A program made the position numbers and the translations under genes. The notes under the pieces are model-generated. The model was not told the DNA's origin. It saw only the letters and a list, made by a program, of their open reading frames with translations, and did not search any database. From Brevibacillus brevis (GTDB taxonomy: Bacteria; Bacillota; Bacilli; Brevibacillales; Brevibacillaceae): a DNA stretch of 64,000 nt. Position 1 is the first letter of the stretch. Each line of letters opens with the position of its first letter. Location: contig NZ_CP134050.1 in NCBI RefSeq assembly GCF_031583145.1, positions 1,326,501 to 1,390,500 on the forward strand, read 5' to 3'. Of the stretch, positions 51,091 to 60,283 are shown piece by piece.

Positions 51091-52617
51091 ATGGATGCGT
51101 TTCATTATTTGCTCGGCGGATTTGCCACGGCCATGCAATGGCAAAATCTCATCTTCGCCTTTGTCGGCGTACTGATCGGGACGGTCGTCGGCGTACTCCC
51201 GGGGATCGGGCCGATCAGCGGCGTCGCCTTGCTGATTCCCGTGACGGCTTCGCTTACGGGCGGACTGCCGCCGGAGGATGCGGCGACCAGCGCGATCATT
51301 TTGCTGGCAGGGGTGTATTACGGGGCCATGTACGGAGGCTCCACGACTTCCATTCTGTTGAACACGCCCGGAGAGTCGTCCTCCGTCGTCACCGTGCTGG
51401 ACGGCTACCCGATGGCCAAGCAGGGTCGGGCCGGCGTCGCCCTGGCGATCGCGGCGATCGGCTCGTTCGTGGCGGGGATCGTCTCGCTGATCGGTCTGGT
51501 CTTCCTGGCTGAACCGCTCTCGAATGTCGCGCTCAAGCTCAGTCCGGCGGATGAATTTTCCCTGATGATTCTCGGACTGTGCGCCCTGAGCGGACTGGCG
51601 GGCAAGTCGGTCACGAAAGCGCTCATTATGACCGTGTTCGGATTGCTTCTGGCAACCATCGGGATGGACAACGTGTCCGGCGTGGCCCGCTTTACATTTG
51701 ACATGCCGGAGCTGTATTCCGGTCTCGAGTTTTTGACGATCGCGGTTGGTGTATTCGCACTGGGAGAAGTGTTCAAGACGATCCTGGAGAAGGATGTAAA
51801 CGACGGCGAAATCGCCAAAATATCCCGCATCCTGCCTACCAAACAGGACCTGAAGGAGAGCGCGGGGCCAATCATCCGCGGCTCGCTGGTCGGCTTCTTT
51901 AAAGGAATCGTGCCAGGCTCCGGCGCTACGTTGGCTTCGTTCCTCGCGTACCTGCTGGAAAAGAAAATCAGCAAAAATCCGGAGAAGTTCGGAAAAGGGG
52001 CCATTGCCGGCGTAGCCGCTCCGGAGTCGGCCAACAACGCGGCTTCGGGCGGGGCGATGATTCCGCTGTTGACCTTGGGGATCCCGGGAACAGGGACGAC
52101 CGCCGTGCTGATGGGCGCCCTCATCATGTACAACGTGCAGCCAGGTCCGCTGCTGTTTGACGAGCATCCGTCGATCGCGTGGGGCTTGATCGCCAGCATG
52201 TTCATCGGAAACCTGATGCTGCTGATCCTGAACATGCCGCTCGTAAAGGTGTTTGCCAAGCTGATCGAGACGCCGCCCAAATACTTGATCCCGATGATTG
52301 TCGCGATTTCCATCTTCGGTGTATACGCGGTACGAGTCTCCGTCTTTGATCTGGTGCTGCTGCTCATCTGCGGTGTCGTTGGCTACTTCCTGGCGAAAAA
52401 CGACTTCCCGATGGCTCCGCTGGTCCTCGGTCTCGTCTTGGGGCCAATGATTGAGAACAACCTGCGGCGCGCCTTGACGACATCCAACGGAGATTTCTCC
52501 ATCTTCATCGAAAAGCCGGTATCGCTGATCTTCCTGATCATCGCAGTGCTCTGGATCACCGTGCCGCTGATCATGAAAATGCGCGGCAAGAAAGTAGTCG
52601 TGAACGTAGAAGGCTAA
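51091..52617 (+). CDS. tctA: Tripartite tricarboxylate transporter large membrane subunit
   Basis: ATG 51091, just after an AGGAGGTGG site that overlaps the tctB stop, gives 508 residues with about twelve hydrophobic segments. The two TctA repeats are clear: GTVVGVLPGIGPISGVALLIPVT near residue 30 and GIVPGSGATLASFLAYLLEK near residue 275, plus YGGSTTSILLNTPGE and the GIPGTGTTAVLMGAL motif. It forms the sodium- or proton-driven channel for tricarboxylates or related acids. Confidence 0.93.
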   Translation: MDAFHYLLGGFATAMQWQNLIFAFVGVLIGTVVGVLPGIGPISGVALLIPVTASLTGGLPPEDAATSAIILLAGVYYGAMYGGSTTSILLNTPGESSSVVTVLDGYPMAKQGRAGVALAIAAIGSFVAGIVSLIGLVFLAEPLSNVALKLSPADEFSLMILGLCALSGLAGKSVTKALIMTVFGLLLATIGMDNVSGVARFTFDMPELYSGLEFLTIAVGVFALGEVFKTILEKDVNDGEIAKISRILPTKQDLKESAGPIIRGSLVGFFKGIVPGSGATLASFLAYLLEKKISKNPEKFGKGAIAGVAAPESANNAASGGAMIPLLTLGIPGTGTTAVLMGALIMYNVQPGPLLFDEHPSIAWGLIASMFIGNLMLLILNMPLVKVFAKLIETPPKYLIPMIVAISIFGVYAVRVSVFDLVLLLICGVVGYFLAKNDFPMAPLVLGLVLGPMIENNLRRALTTSNGDFSIFIEKPVSLIFLIIAVLWITVPLIMKMRGKKVVVNVEG

Positions 52618-52633
52618 AAGGAGGACGGATTCC

Positions 52634-53416
52634 ATGCGTGATGACGCGAAAATCAAGGAAGAAGTCAAACAGCAGTTCGGAGCCAACGCCGAAAAGTACG
52701 TGTCCAGCCAGACGCACGCGACAGGAGACGATCTCTCCCTGCTGGTGCCATGGCTGACGCCGTCTCCGGACTGGGTTGTCCTGGACGTGGCGACGGGCGG
52801 CGGACATGCGACGAAGAAGATCGCGGATCAGGTCGGGCAGGTGTTCGCGACGGATTTGACCCGGCCTATGCTGGAAGCGGCGCGAAAGCATCTGGATGCG
52901 CATTGCCGCAACGTCTTTTACGTTGTCGCTGACGCGGAGGCGCTGCCTTTCCTGGACGCCTCATTCGATGCGGCAGTATGCCGGATCGCTGCCCACCACT
53001 TTCCGGATCCGCAGGCGTTCGTGCAGGAAGTCGCCCGCGTCCTGAAGCCGGGCGGGAAGTTCGTCCTGATCGACAACATCGCGCCGGAGGAAGAAAAGCT
53101 GGACCGCTTTGTCAACACGCTGGAAAAGCTCAGGGATACGAGCCACGTGCGCAGCTACTCCCGCAGCGAATGGCTGGCGTGGATGGAGCGTGCAGGTCTT
53201 TCCGAAAGTCAGTCGCGCATCCGGAAAAAGACCTTTCCGTATGCGACGTGGGTGAGGCGAACCGCCGAGTCGGAGGAGCAAGTCACTGAGGTCACTGCCC
53301 ATATCCTGGGCGGAGACAAGGAGATTCACGAATACTTTTCCGTCGTCACGGAAGGCGGGGAAGTCGTGTCCATCCAGGTAGACGAGTGGATGGCGATGTT
53401 TGTGAAAGCAGAATAG
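52634..53416 (+). CDS. Class I SAM-dependent methyltransferase
   Basis: A 260-residue protein with the Methyltransf_11 core: VVLDVATGGGHATKKIA (motif I, residues ~48-64), the acidic ATDLTRPMLEAARKHL, VVADAEALPFLDASFDAAVCRIAAHHF and LKPGGKFVLIDN. It resembles UbiE/YcgJ-like small-molecule methyltransferases. It starts 16 bases after tctA, in the same unit, so it may modify the imported acid; trans-aconitate methyltransferase comes to mind as a family analogue but there is no direct support. Confidence 0.85.
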   Translation: MRDDAKIKEEVKQQFGANAEKYVSSQTHATGDDLSLLVPWLTPSPDWVVLDVATGGGHATKKIADQVGQVFATDLTRPMLEAARKHLDAHCRNVFYVVADAEALPFLDASFDAAVCRIAAHHFPDPQAFVQEVARVLKPGGKFVLIDNIAPEEEKLDRFVNTLEKLRDTSHVRSYSRSEWLAWMERAGLSESQSRIRKKTFPYATWVRRTAESEEQVTEVTAHILGGDKEIHEYFSVVTEGGEVVSIQVDEWMAMFVKAE

Positions 53417-53427
53417 GTACGAAAAGG

Positions 53428-53465
53428 AAAAGTCCCCGCTGGAATTTCGGCGGGGACTTTTCTTG
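53428..53465. terminator. Bidirectional terminator after the tct operon
   Basis: A perfect 12-bp stem (AAAAGTCCCCGC 53428-53439 with 53450-53461) has A and T tracts on both sides, so it can serve both converging genes. Confidence 0.88.
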
Positions 53466-53483
53466 CTGCCAATCTCATGAGTC

Positions 53484-53963
53484 TTAATAGCCCATTTCTT
53501 TCAGAATTCGGGACAAGACACGCAAGCGTTCGCTGATCATTTCATCGTCGTTGCTGAGCGCCTGGTTGAACAGGCGGATGTCTTCGTTGATATTTTCATT
53601 GTCCGTGCATACGGCCACCGTCATGGCGTCGCCTTGCAATCCGACGCGATCGATCATGGGCTTTTCCTCGTCGTAGAGGTTCTCGTACCGATAGGCCTCA
53701 CGGAAATGAAGCTTTGCCCTGCAGACGAGAATGGCGAGGTCGAGGACGCGATGCAGCGGCAATTCCTCGGACTGGCGGGACCATTTTTCGCCGGTGTGCC
53801 TCCAGACCTTGGCGGAAATGTCCACCTTTCCGCGGTCATTCCACTGGGCCAAGCCGAGCGACAGGCCTTTCGCGTCGGTGTGATTGGCGTTTCTGCCGTC
53901 TACTTTCTCATAATTGTCGGATACGATGACCGGTTTATGCTTCAACGTCGTAGGAATTTTCAT
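53484..53963 (-). CDS. Conserved hypothetical protein (DUF6530-like)
   Basis: A 159-residue soluble protein with AGGAGG before the ATG. It begins MKIPTTLKHKPVIVSDNYE and has AKVWRHTGEKWSRQSEELPLHRVLDL in the middle; this looks like a Bacillales family of unknown function (possibly DUF6530). No catalytic motif or membrane segment is visible. It is convergent with the tct operon and not obviously related to it. Confidence 0.65.
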   Translation of the reverse strand: MKIPTTLKHKPVIVSDNYEKVDGRNANHTDAKGLSLGLAQWNDRGKVDISAKVWRHTGEKWSRQSEELPLHRVLDLAILVCRAKLHFREAYRYENLYDEEKPMIDRVGLQGDAMTVAVCTDNENINEDIRLFNQALSNDDEMISERLRVLSRILKEMGY

Positions 53964-54067
53964 GGGTAACCTCCTGTCGGTTACTGCTTTAGTAAACTAC
54001 TAAACAATTGATTTGAATTGTACTGGCTGCAAGCCCATTTGTCAAACGAAGGGCGATGCCTTGCCAA

Positions 54068-54104
54068 TGAAACAGGCCGGCGAAAGAGGTGCAATCGCCG
54101 GCCT
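54068..54104 (-). terminator. Intrinsic terminator of the two-component operon
   Basis: AGGCCGGCGA (54074-54083) pairs with TCGCCGGCCT (54095-54104); on the minus strand GTTTC follows. Confidence 0.8.
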
Positions 54105-54115
54105 TACACTTACTC

Positions 54116-54847
54116 CTACGCATCCCGCATCATCTTGTCTGCCCCAGCAGCCCAGCGGTACTTCCGTTCAGGACGGCCGACTGTTCCGTAGAACGTCTCG
54201 ACGGTCACTTCGTTGATCGAGACCAAGAACTCCAGGTATCTGCGTACCGTGGAATGGCTCATGCCGGCCATGGCTGCCAAGTCGTCCGCATTCACGCTGT
54301 GGCCGGTCGCCTGCATTTTGTCGCGAATCAGCTTGAGAGTCAGCTTGTCGATTCCTTTCGGGAGTACAGCGACGCCTTCGCTCGGCCTCGGAGCGGAGGA
54401 GGGAGCCGCCTTTGTGAACAGCTTGTCGACGGCGGACTGGTCCATCGTGGTTTGCTGCTGCAGCTGGCGGCGCGTGCTCGCGTATTGCTCCAGGGTCGAC
54501 ATGAATTTGTCGATCATGATCGGCTTGATGATGTAGCTGAATGCGCCGCCGCGTATCGCCTCGCGCACCGTTTCCACGTCGTTCGCCGCTGTGATCATCA
54601 CCGCGTCGATTCCGCGAAACTGCTTCCGTACCTCGCGAAGCAGGTCGATCCCGTGCATGTCCGGCAAATAATTGTCCAGGAGCAGCACATCGGGGGTGAC
54701 GACCTGAAGCATGTCCAATGCCTGCCTGCCAGTCGTGGCAGTGGCAATGATCTGGAATCCGTCCAGCTTTTGTGTGAACTGCTCGTAAATCCTCGCTGCG
54801 ATCTCGTCATCTTCCACGATCATGACGGTAATAGGCTTGTCTGACAT
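54116..54847 (-). CDS. Response regulator, CitB/DcuR type
   Basis: A 243-residue protein. The receiver domain has the acidic pair in VEDDE (residues 11-15), phospho-acceptor D58 (VLLLDNYLPD) and K108. The C-terminal part (residues ~155-225) is the HTH of CitB-like regulators (HSVNADDLAAMAGMSHSTVRRYLEFLVSINEV). These regulators respond to carboxylate-sensing kinases. It overlaps the kinase gene by 28 bases. The neighbouring tctCBA operon is the obvious candidate target. Confidence 0.9.
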   Translation of the reverse strand: MSDKPITVMIVEDDEIAARIYEQFTQKLDGFQIIATATTGRQALDMLQVVTPDVLLLDNYLPDMHGIDLLREVRKQFRGIDAVMITAANDVETVREAIRGGAFSYIIKPIMIDKFMSTLEQYASTRRQLQQQTTMDQSAVDKLFTKAAPSSAPRPSEGVAVLPKGIDKLTLKLIRDKMQATGHSVNADDLAAMAGMSHSTVRRYLEFLVSINEVTVETFYGTVGRPERKYRWAAGADKMMRDA

Positions 54848-56466
54848 AGCGGGATGCCCCTCTCTTCTTCCAATTCCAAATGTTTAGGCACGGCGACGGT
54901 GAAGCGTGCGCCGCCCAGGTCGCTTTTTCCGATGGTGATATGGCCGTGCAGCAGCTCGACGGCGTTTTTCACCAGAGCGAGCCCAAGCCCGCGATTTTCG
55001 CCCGGCTTCGATGTGACACCGCTTTCAAAGATACGGGATTGCATCTCGCCGGGAACTCCTTTTCCGTTGTCTTCGATATCAAAAATAAGATCCCGGCCCA
55101 AGTCTGTAAAGGAAACGTGGACAGAAGCCTCTATTCCTCTATTCTCGAGGGCGGCCTCCATGGCGTTGTCGATCAGGTTGCCGAGGATCGTGACCAGCAC
55201 CTTCGTGTTCATCCCTTCAGGAATATCCGCCAGCTGGCTGTCCTGGTCCAGCTCCAACGTGACCTTCAACTCTTTGGAGCGGTTGATTTTGCCGAGCAGG
55301 CAAGCGGCGATGAACGGATCCTTTACCGAGCTCATGAGGAAGGCGAGGATGTCTTGCCGTTCCTTGACCTCGCCGGAGATCATCTCCAGAGCTTTGTCGT
55401 GCTCTCCCAGCAAGATGAGGCCGTAGATGGTGTTCAAACGGTTCAAATATTCGTGATGCTGGGCGCGCATGTTGTCCGAGAAGGAGCTGATTTTCGTGAT
55501 CTCTTCCGTCAGCTGCTCGATTTCGGACTCCGGGCGGAACGTGAAGACGACACCCCTCACTCGATTGTCGCTGAGAATCGGAGAGTAATCCGTGATGAAT
55601 ATTTCGTGGCCCAGCAAGATTTTTACATTTGCCTCTTGCCTGCCCTGGCTGACGGACTGGATGATGCCGCGTAGCTGCGGGCTGCCAATCGGCTTTCCTA
55701 CCGTCAAATCCTCTTGCAGCAGCTCGCGGGCGCGCTTGTTCATGGAAACGACGCGTCCGTGCATGTCCACCGCTACGGTAGCGTCACGGATGGATTCGAG
55801 AATGGCTGCTTTTTCGGTAAACAAAAACGAGATCTCTTCCGGTTCGAGCCCGAAGATCAACCGCTTGACGCGCCTGGCGATGACAATTGCCCCCAAAATT
55901 CCGATAGCCAAAAGCAGGAGAGAGGCCAAGACGACTCGATCCTTGTACTCATCCACCCGTTTTTCCACATCGCTCATGACGAATCCCACGGAAGAGACTC
56001 CGATCGTCTCTCCCCGTTTGTTGAGGATGGGGGTCTTCGCCTTGATCGCGGGACCGGAAACGCCGGAGCCCCGATAGATGACGGAGCGGTTTTCCAAAAA
56101 GACGGGATCGTTGCTCGTCCCCATGACCTGTCCGATCAGCTGGGGGTTGTAATGCGAGTAGCGGATGCCATCCTTGTTCCCGATGACGACGTAGCTGGCT
56201 CCGGTGGCGACCCGGATCGTCTCGGCGATCGGCTGTATCGTCGCCGAAGGATCGGCGGTGTCAAAGGCGTTGATGATGCGCTCGTTCATGGCGGCGAGCT
56301 TGGCTACGGTCATAGCCTGCTGGCCGATATAGCGGTCGAGAATGTCATCCAATATGTTGGAAAATAGGGCCGTTCCAATCCCCATGCTGATCAGCACGAC
56401 GATGGAAATAAGCAGGACCATTTGGGTCAAGAGACTGACCCGGCCATTCGATCGGGTAGGGACCAT
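54820..56466 (-). CDS. Sensor histidine kinase, CitA/DcuS type
   Basis: ATG 56466 with AAAGGTGG gives 548 residues. Membrane helix ~12-35, an extracellular PASC-like citrate/C4-acid sensor (residues ~40-175), second membrane helix (VLASLLLLAIGILGAIVIA), cytoplasmic PAS domain (~205-315), SPOB-type dimerisation helix with HHEYLNRLN as the phosphorylation site, and an ATPase domain with LGNLIDNAMEA, DIEDNGKGVP and GLGLALV. It probably senses the carboxylate carried by the adjacent TctABC or AbrB proteins. A cre-like TGAAAACGTTTCCT is upstream (56501-56514). Confidence 0.92.
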   Translation of the reverse strand: MVPTRSNGRVSLLTQMVLLISIVVLISMGIGTALFSNILDDILDRYIGQQAMTVAKLAAMNERIINAFDTADPSATIQPIAETIRVATGASYVVIGNKDGIRYSHYNPQLIGQVMGTSNDPVFLENRSVIYRGSGVSGPAIKAKTPILNKRGETIGVSSVGFVMSDVEKRVDEYKDRVVLASLLLLAIGILGAIVIARRVKRLIFGLEPEEISFLFTEKAAILESIRDATVAVDMHGRVVSMNKRARELLQEDLTVGKPIGSPQLRGIIQSVSQGRQEANVKILLGHEIFITDYSPILSDNRVRGVVFTFRPESEIEQLTEEITKISSFSDNMRAQHHEYLNRLNTIYGLILLGEHDKALEMISGEVKERQDILAFLMSSVKDPFIAACLLGKINRSKELKVTLELDQDSQLADIPEGMNTKVLVTILGNLIDNAMEAALENRGIEASVHVSFTDLGRDLIFDIEDNGKGVPGEMQSRIFESGVTSKPGENRGLGLALVKNAVELLHGHITIGKSDLGGARFTVAVPKHLELEEERGIPLCQTSLLPS

Positions 56467-56500
56467 CGGCAAACCACCTTTGATGACTTATCAGGATGAA

Positions 56501-56514
56501 TGAAAACGTTTCCT
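56501..56514. promoter_or_regulatory. cre-like site upstream of the sensor kinase gene
   Basis: TGAAAACGTTTCCT agrees with the cre consensus at 12 of 14 positions and lies 35 bases before the kinase start codon. Together with the cre at 49464 it suggests catabolite control of both the transporter and its sensor. Confidence 0.4.
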
Positions 56515-56724
56515 CTCTCTATTATATATCAATACCACGGTGCCGACTTCACAAATGTGACACAAAGGAAAAATGTAACAAGACAAGCGCCAATAGCTTT
56601 ACGGAAAAACTTTTGACAATTTTTTTATGAAAAATTGAACAAAATATGAACATCAAATGAATTTTATGTTACAATGTAGTCATCAGAGAGAAACGAAAAT
56701 ATACGAAGACAGGGGTCTTGTGAT

Positions 56725-56937
56725 ATGAATACCGACAGAAAAGCAGCGAACACATTGAGATGGATGGCTTGGACGGCAACGATTATCGGCGCTTTGTTAT
56801 TCACGCTGAATGTAAGCGATTTCAGATCGGAAAACTTCCCGCTGATGGTGTCGATCGGATTCCTGATCGCGGGCATGAACATCTTCCTGCTGAGCACAGT
56901 CTTCCGTTTGATGACCATCCGCAAACAGGAAGTGTGA
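56725..56937 (+). CDS. Small membrane protein, function unknown
   Basis: A 70-residue protein with two hydrophobic segments (WTATIIGALLFTLNV and FPLMVSIGFLIAGMNIFLL) and a basic C-terminus (RKQEV). The ribosome site is weak (CAGGGGT). It lies divergently from the sensor kinase and is followed by two tandem terminators. No family recognised. Confidence 0.6.
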   Translation: MNTDRKAANTLRWMAWTATIIGALLFTLNVSDFRSENFPLMVSIGFLIAGMNIFLLSTVFRLMTIRKQEV

Positions 56938-57326
56938 CAGCTTGATCCAAATCCGAAGAAAAATGTGAACCTCTCATTTTGGGACGCTGATGGCGACTAT
57001 AATAATGAGAGGTTTTTATTTGGAGTGAATAAGCCCGGCGCAATCGTTGATGCGCCGGGCTTGTTTTGCGTTCTGGGCATTGCAGCCATTTTTGGGTCGC
57101 AATGTGAAGTGGAGGGGATTCATAGCAATATTATGATCAACTCGTGACTGCCTTGTGAACACTTTGTCACAGAAAAACTACGAAATCTTGAACGAAGCAA
57201 AAAAGAAGTACAAAATGAACGGCTCTCTGATAGTATGTAGATGCGGTTATGACATGTGTTCACCTGCATTAAAAAAATAGGTCCATGCATTTTTGTCGTT
57301 GTGTGAAAGAGGGAGGGATTAGGAGA
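56938..57326. other. Intergenic region with tandem terminators and qox upstream sequence
   Basis: Two terminators stand in tandem: AACCTCTCATT (56968-56978) with AATGAGAGGTT (57004-57014), and a perfect 12-bp AAGCCCGGCGCA stem (57031-57042 with 57051-57062). Further on, TTGTGA (57153-57158) and TCACAG (57167-57172) form a spaced inverted repeat reminiscent of FNR- or Rex-type sites but with an 8-base gap, so the assignment is weak. No gene is seen. Confidence 0.6.
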
Positions 57327-58289
57327 ATGAGTGGAGGAAAAATGCTGAGGCAATTTCATTTTTGGGTCTTGGCAGCTTTAGCAACCGTCCTGCTGTCCGG
57401 ATGTGGAAATGATTATCTTGTCCTGAATCCGAAGGGACCCGTTGCCGAAACGCAGTACAATCTCATTATCATCTCGGTGATTTTGTGCGCAATCATAATT
57501 GTTCCCGTTCTCGCGCTTACCGCTTTTATCGTATATCGATATCGCGATACACCAGAGAACAAGGCACCTTACAAACCGACTTGGGCGCATAACACGGCTC
57601 TCGAGGTTATCTGGTGGGGGATTCCGGTCGTCATTATCGCCATTTTGGGCTATTTCACGGTGCGTGACACATACGCCTTGAAGGAGAACCCGAATCAAGC
57701 AGTGAAGCCGATGACAATCCAAGTCACGGCGCTGGATTGGAAATGGATGTTTACTTACCCGGATCAAAATATTGCTACGGTCAACTACTTAGAAATTCCA
57801 GCTGGTGTGCCGATTCATTTCCAAGTGTCTGCCGAAGCGCCAATGAACTCGTTCTGGGTACCTGAGCTGGGCGGCCAGATTTACGCGATGTCCGGCATGG
57901 CTACGGAGCTGTACCTGCAAGCCGATAAACCTGGCGAATTCGCTGGCTTTAGCGCGAACTTCTCGGGTGAAGGCTTTGCCCACATGCAGTTCAAAGTGGT
58001 AGCGAAGCCGCAAAACGAGTTTGACCAGTGGGTAAAAGAAGTGAAAGGCACGACGCCTGAATTGACCAAGGAAGGATACGATGAGCTGAAAAAGCCGGGC
58101 GTATCCGATGAAAAAATGTATTCTGCTTTCCCGAAAGGCTTGTTTGAAGAGATTGTTCAGAAATACAGCCACGGCCATGACATGAATCACGTCTTCCAAC
58201 CGGACGGAGAAGCAACCGCCGATGACAAAGGACAGAACCATGACATGAGCCAGATGCCTGGAATGGATCATTCCGGCATGAATCACTAA
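57327..58289 (+). CDS. qoxA: Cytochrome aa3-type quinol oxidase subunit II
   Basis: ATG 57327 gives 320 residues. Lipoprotein signal with lipobox LSGC (C near residue 25), two membrane helices (residues ~45-65 and 90-110), then a cupredoxin domain. The CuA-binding cysteines are absent: the segment reads SANFSGEGFAHMQF, as in quinol oxidases, so electrons come from menaquinol rather than cytochrome c. The C-terminus has an unusual His/Met-rich tail (HGHDMNH, then QNHDMSQMPGMDHSGMNH) that could bind copper. First gene of qoxABCD. Confidence 0.92.
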   Translation: MSGGKMLRQFHFWVLAALATVLLSGCGNDYLVLNPKGPVAETQYNLIIISVILCAIIIVPVLALTAFIVYRYRDTPENKAPYKPTWAHNTALEVIWWGIPVVIIAILGYFTVRDTYALKENPNQAVKPMTIQVTALDWKWMFTYPDQNIATVNYLEIPAGVPIHFQVSAEAPMNSFWVPELGGQIYAMSGMATELYLQADKPGEFAGFSANFSGEGFAHMQFKVVAKPQNEFDQWVKEVKGTTPELTKEGYDELKKPGVSDEKMYSAFPKGLFEEIVQKYSHGHDMNHVFQPDGEATADDKGQNHDMSQMPGMDHSGMNH

Positions 58290-58312
58290 GGGAAAGAGAG
58301 GAGGACTACCAA

Positions 58313-60283
58313 GTGTGGGAGAACATTAAGGATTTTGCGTCCACGTTCTTTGTTACAGGTGATCCGCTGATCTACGGGGCAGACGTCTCTATTGCTCTGA
58401 CTATGGTCGCGATCGTCTTTGTCCTTACCAAGTATAAAAAATGGGGTTGGCTGTGGCGTGAATGGCTGACTACCGTTGACCATAAACGAATCGGGATCAT
58501 GTACTTGATCGCCTCGCTGCTCATGCTGTTCCGCGGTGGGGTCGACGCTCTCCTGATGCGTTTGCAGCTGGCGTTCCCGAACGTAGAATTCCTGCATTCG
58601 GATCACTACAACGCCATTTTCACAACGCACGGTACGATCATGATCTTGTTCATGGCGATGCCGATGATGTTTGGTTTGTTCAACATGGTCGTTCCGCTGC
58701 AATTGGGCGCGCGCGACGTCGCCTATCCGTTCCTGAACGCAGTCAGCTTCTGGCTGTTCATGCTCGGTGCGATGCTGTTCAACCTGTCGTTCGTCATCGG
58801 GGGTTCCCCGGATGCAGGTTGGCTGTCGTACCCGCCGCTGTCCGAAAACCAGTTTAGCCCGGGACCAGGACAGAACTTCTGGATCTGGGGGATACAGATC
58901 TCCGGTATCGGTAGCTTGGCTACGGGGATCAACTTCATCGTGACCATTTTGAAAATGCGCGCTCCTGGCATGAAGCTTTCCAAAATGCCGCTGTTCAGCT
59001 GGTCCGTACTGTCCAGCTGCATCATGATCATCTTTGCTTTCCCGATCTTGACAGTTACGATCGCGCTGCTGTTCCTTGACCGCTTCGCAGGCGCCCACTT
59101 CTTCACCATGGGCGGCGGAGGCAATCCGATGATGTACCTCAACCTGATCTGGATGTGGGGTCACCCAGAGGTATACATCGTAGTCGTACCAGCATTCGGT
59201 ATTTTCTCTGAAGTCGTTGCGACGTTCTCGAAGAAAACGATTTTCGGCTACAAATCCATGGTGTGGGCTTTGATGGCCATCGCCATTGCATCGTTCTTTA
59301 CCTGGGCTCACCACTTCTTCACGATGGGTACCAGCGCCAGCGTCATCGCGTTCTTCGCGATATCGACGATGGTCATTGCGATCCCGACCGGGGTGAAGGT
59401 ATTCAACTGGCTGTTTACAATGTTCCGCGGCCGGATATCCTTTAAACAGCCCATGCTGTGGACGATCGCCTTCATTCCTTGCTTCGTCGTAGGTGGCGCG
59501 ACCGGTGTCATGCTGGCTGTCGCTCCTGCCGACTATCAGTACCACAACAGTTACTTCCTGATTGCCCACTTCCACCAAGTGTTGATCGGTGGGGTCGTGT
59601 TCGGTTACCTGGCAGGGATTTACTACTGGTGGCCAAAACTGTTCGGCTTCAAGCTGGACGAAAAGCTCGGACGCTGGGGCTTCTGGTTCTGGAACATCGG
59701 TTTCTACGTCTGCTTCATGCCGCAATACGCACTGGGCTTCATGGGTATGACTCGTCGTTACTACACGTACGGATGGGACCGCGGTTGGGCTGACCTCAAC
59801 CTGATCTCGACTGTCGGGGCGTTCCTGATGGGGATCGGTTTCATCTTCCAAGTATGGCAAATCGCTTACAGCATCAAGCACGGCGAGCGCGACACAACGG
59901 GCGACCCGTGGAATGCACGTACGCTGGAATGGTCGATTCCTTCTCCGGCACCGTTTTACAACTTCGCCGTCGTTCCTACCGTGAAATCTGCCGATGACTG
60001 GTGGGAGACGAAACAAGCCAAAGCGAACGGCACCTATAAAGAGGAACCTGTGCATCTGGAGCCGATCCATATGCCGAAAAACTCGGGTATTCCGTTTATT
60101 ATGTCTCTCTTCTGGTTCCTGGTCGGATTCGGCTTTACGTTCCACTGGGTATGGATGGCCGTCATTGGATTTATCGGCGTAGCGCTGTGCATGTGGGCAC
60201 GTTCCTTCCAATACGATACGGATTATTACGTACAGGTGGATGAAGTGCGACGCACGGAGGCTTCTTTTGGGAGGTTTTATTAA
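58313..60283 (+). CDS. qoxB: Quinol oxidase subunit I
   Basis: A 656-residue protein starting at GTG behind GAGAGGAGG. Fourteen to fifteen helices; heme and copper ligands are evident in FTTHGTIMILF (low-spin heme His), WMWGHPEVYIVVVPAFG (CuB His with the His-Tyr cross-link partner), FFTWAHHFFTMG (the two CuB histidines) and YFLIAHFHQVLIGG (both heme axial histidines). It reduces O2 to water and pumps protons. It is followed by the subunit III gene with a TAATG overlap. Confidence 0.95.
   Translation: MWENIKDFASTFFVTGDPLIYGADVSIALTMVAIVFVLTKYKKWGWLWREWLTTVDHKRIGIMYLIASLLMLFRGGVDALLMRLQLAFPNVEFLHSDHYNAIFTTHGTIMILFMAMPMMFGLFNMVVPLQLGARDVAYPFLNAVSFWLFMLGAMLFNLSFVIGGSPDAGWLSYPPLSENQFSPGPGQNFWIWGIQISGIGSLATGINFIVTILKMRAPGMKLSKMPLFSWSVLSSCIMIIFAFPILTVTIALLFLDRFAGAHFFTMGGGGNPMMYLNLIWMWGHPEVYIVVVPAFGIFSEVVATFSKKTIFGYKSMVWALMAIAIASFFTWAHHFFTMGTSASVIAFFAISTMVIAIPTGVKVFNWLFTMFRGRISFKQPMLWTIAFIPCFVVGGATGVMLAVAPADYQYHNSYFLIAHFHQVLIGGVVFGYLAGIYYWWPKLFGFKLDEKLGRWGFWFWNIGFYVCFMPQYALGFMGMTRRYYTYGWDRGWADLNLISTVGAFLMGIGFIFQVWQIAYSIKHGERDTTGDPWNARTLEWSIPSPAPFYNFAVVPTVKSADDWWETKQAKANGTYKEEPVHLEPIHMPKNSGIPFIMSLFWFLVGFGFTFHWVWMAVIGFIGVALCMWARSFQYDTDYYVQVDEVRRTEASFGRFY

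Noticed and set aside
57153..57172. Rex or FNR binding site before qoxA
   Set aside because: The arms TTGTGA and TCACAG are separated by 8 bases where these proteins expect about 6, and the outer bases do not match, so I did not annotate it as a site.
58286..60211. Long open frame of 641 codons on the minus strand opposite qoxB
   Set aside because: It is a GC-driven shadow of the highly conserved oxidase gene, with a low-complexity His/Arg/Asp-rich translation and no ribosome site.
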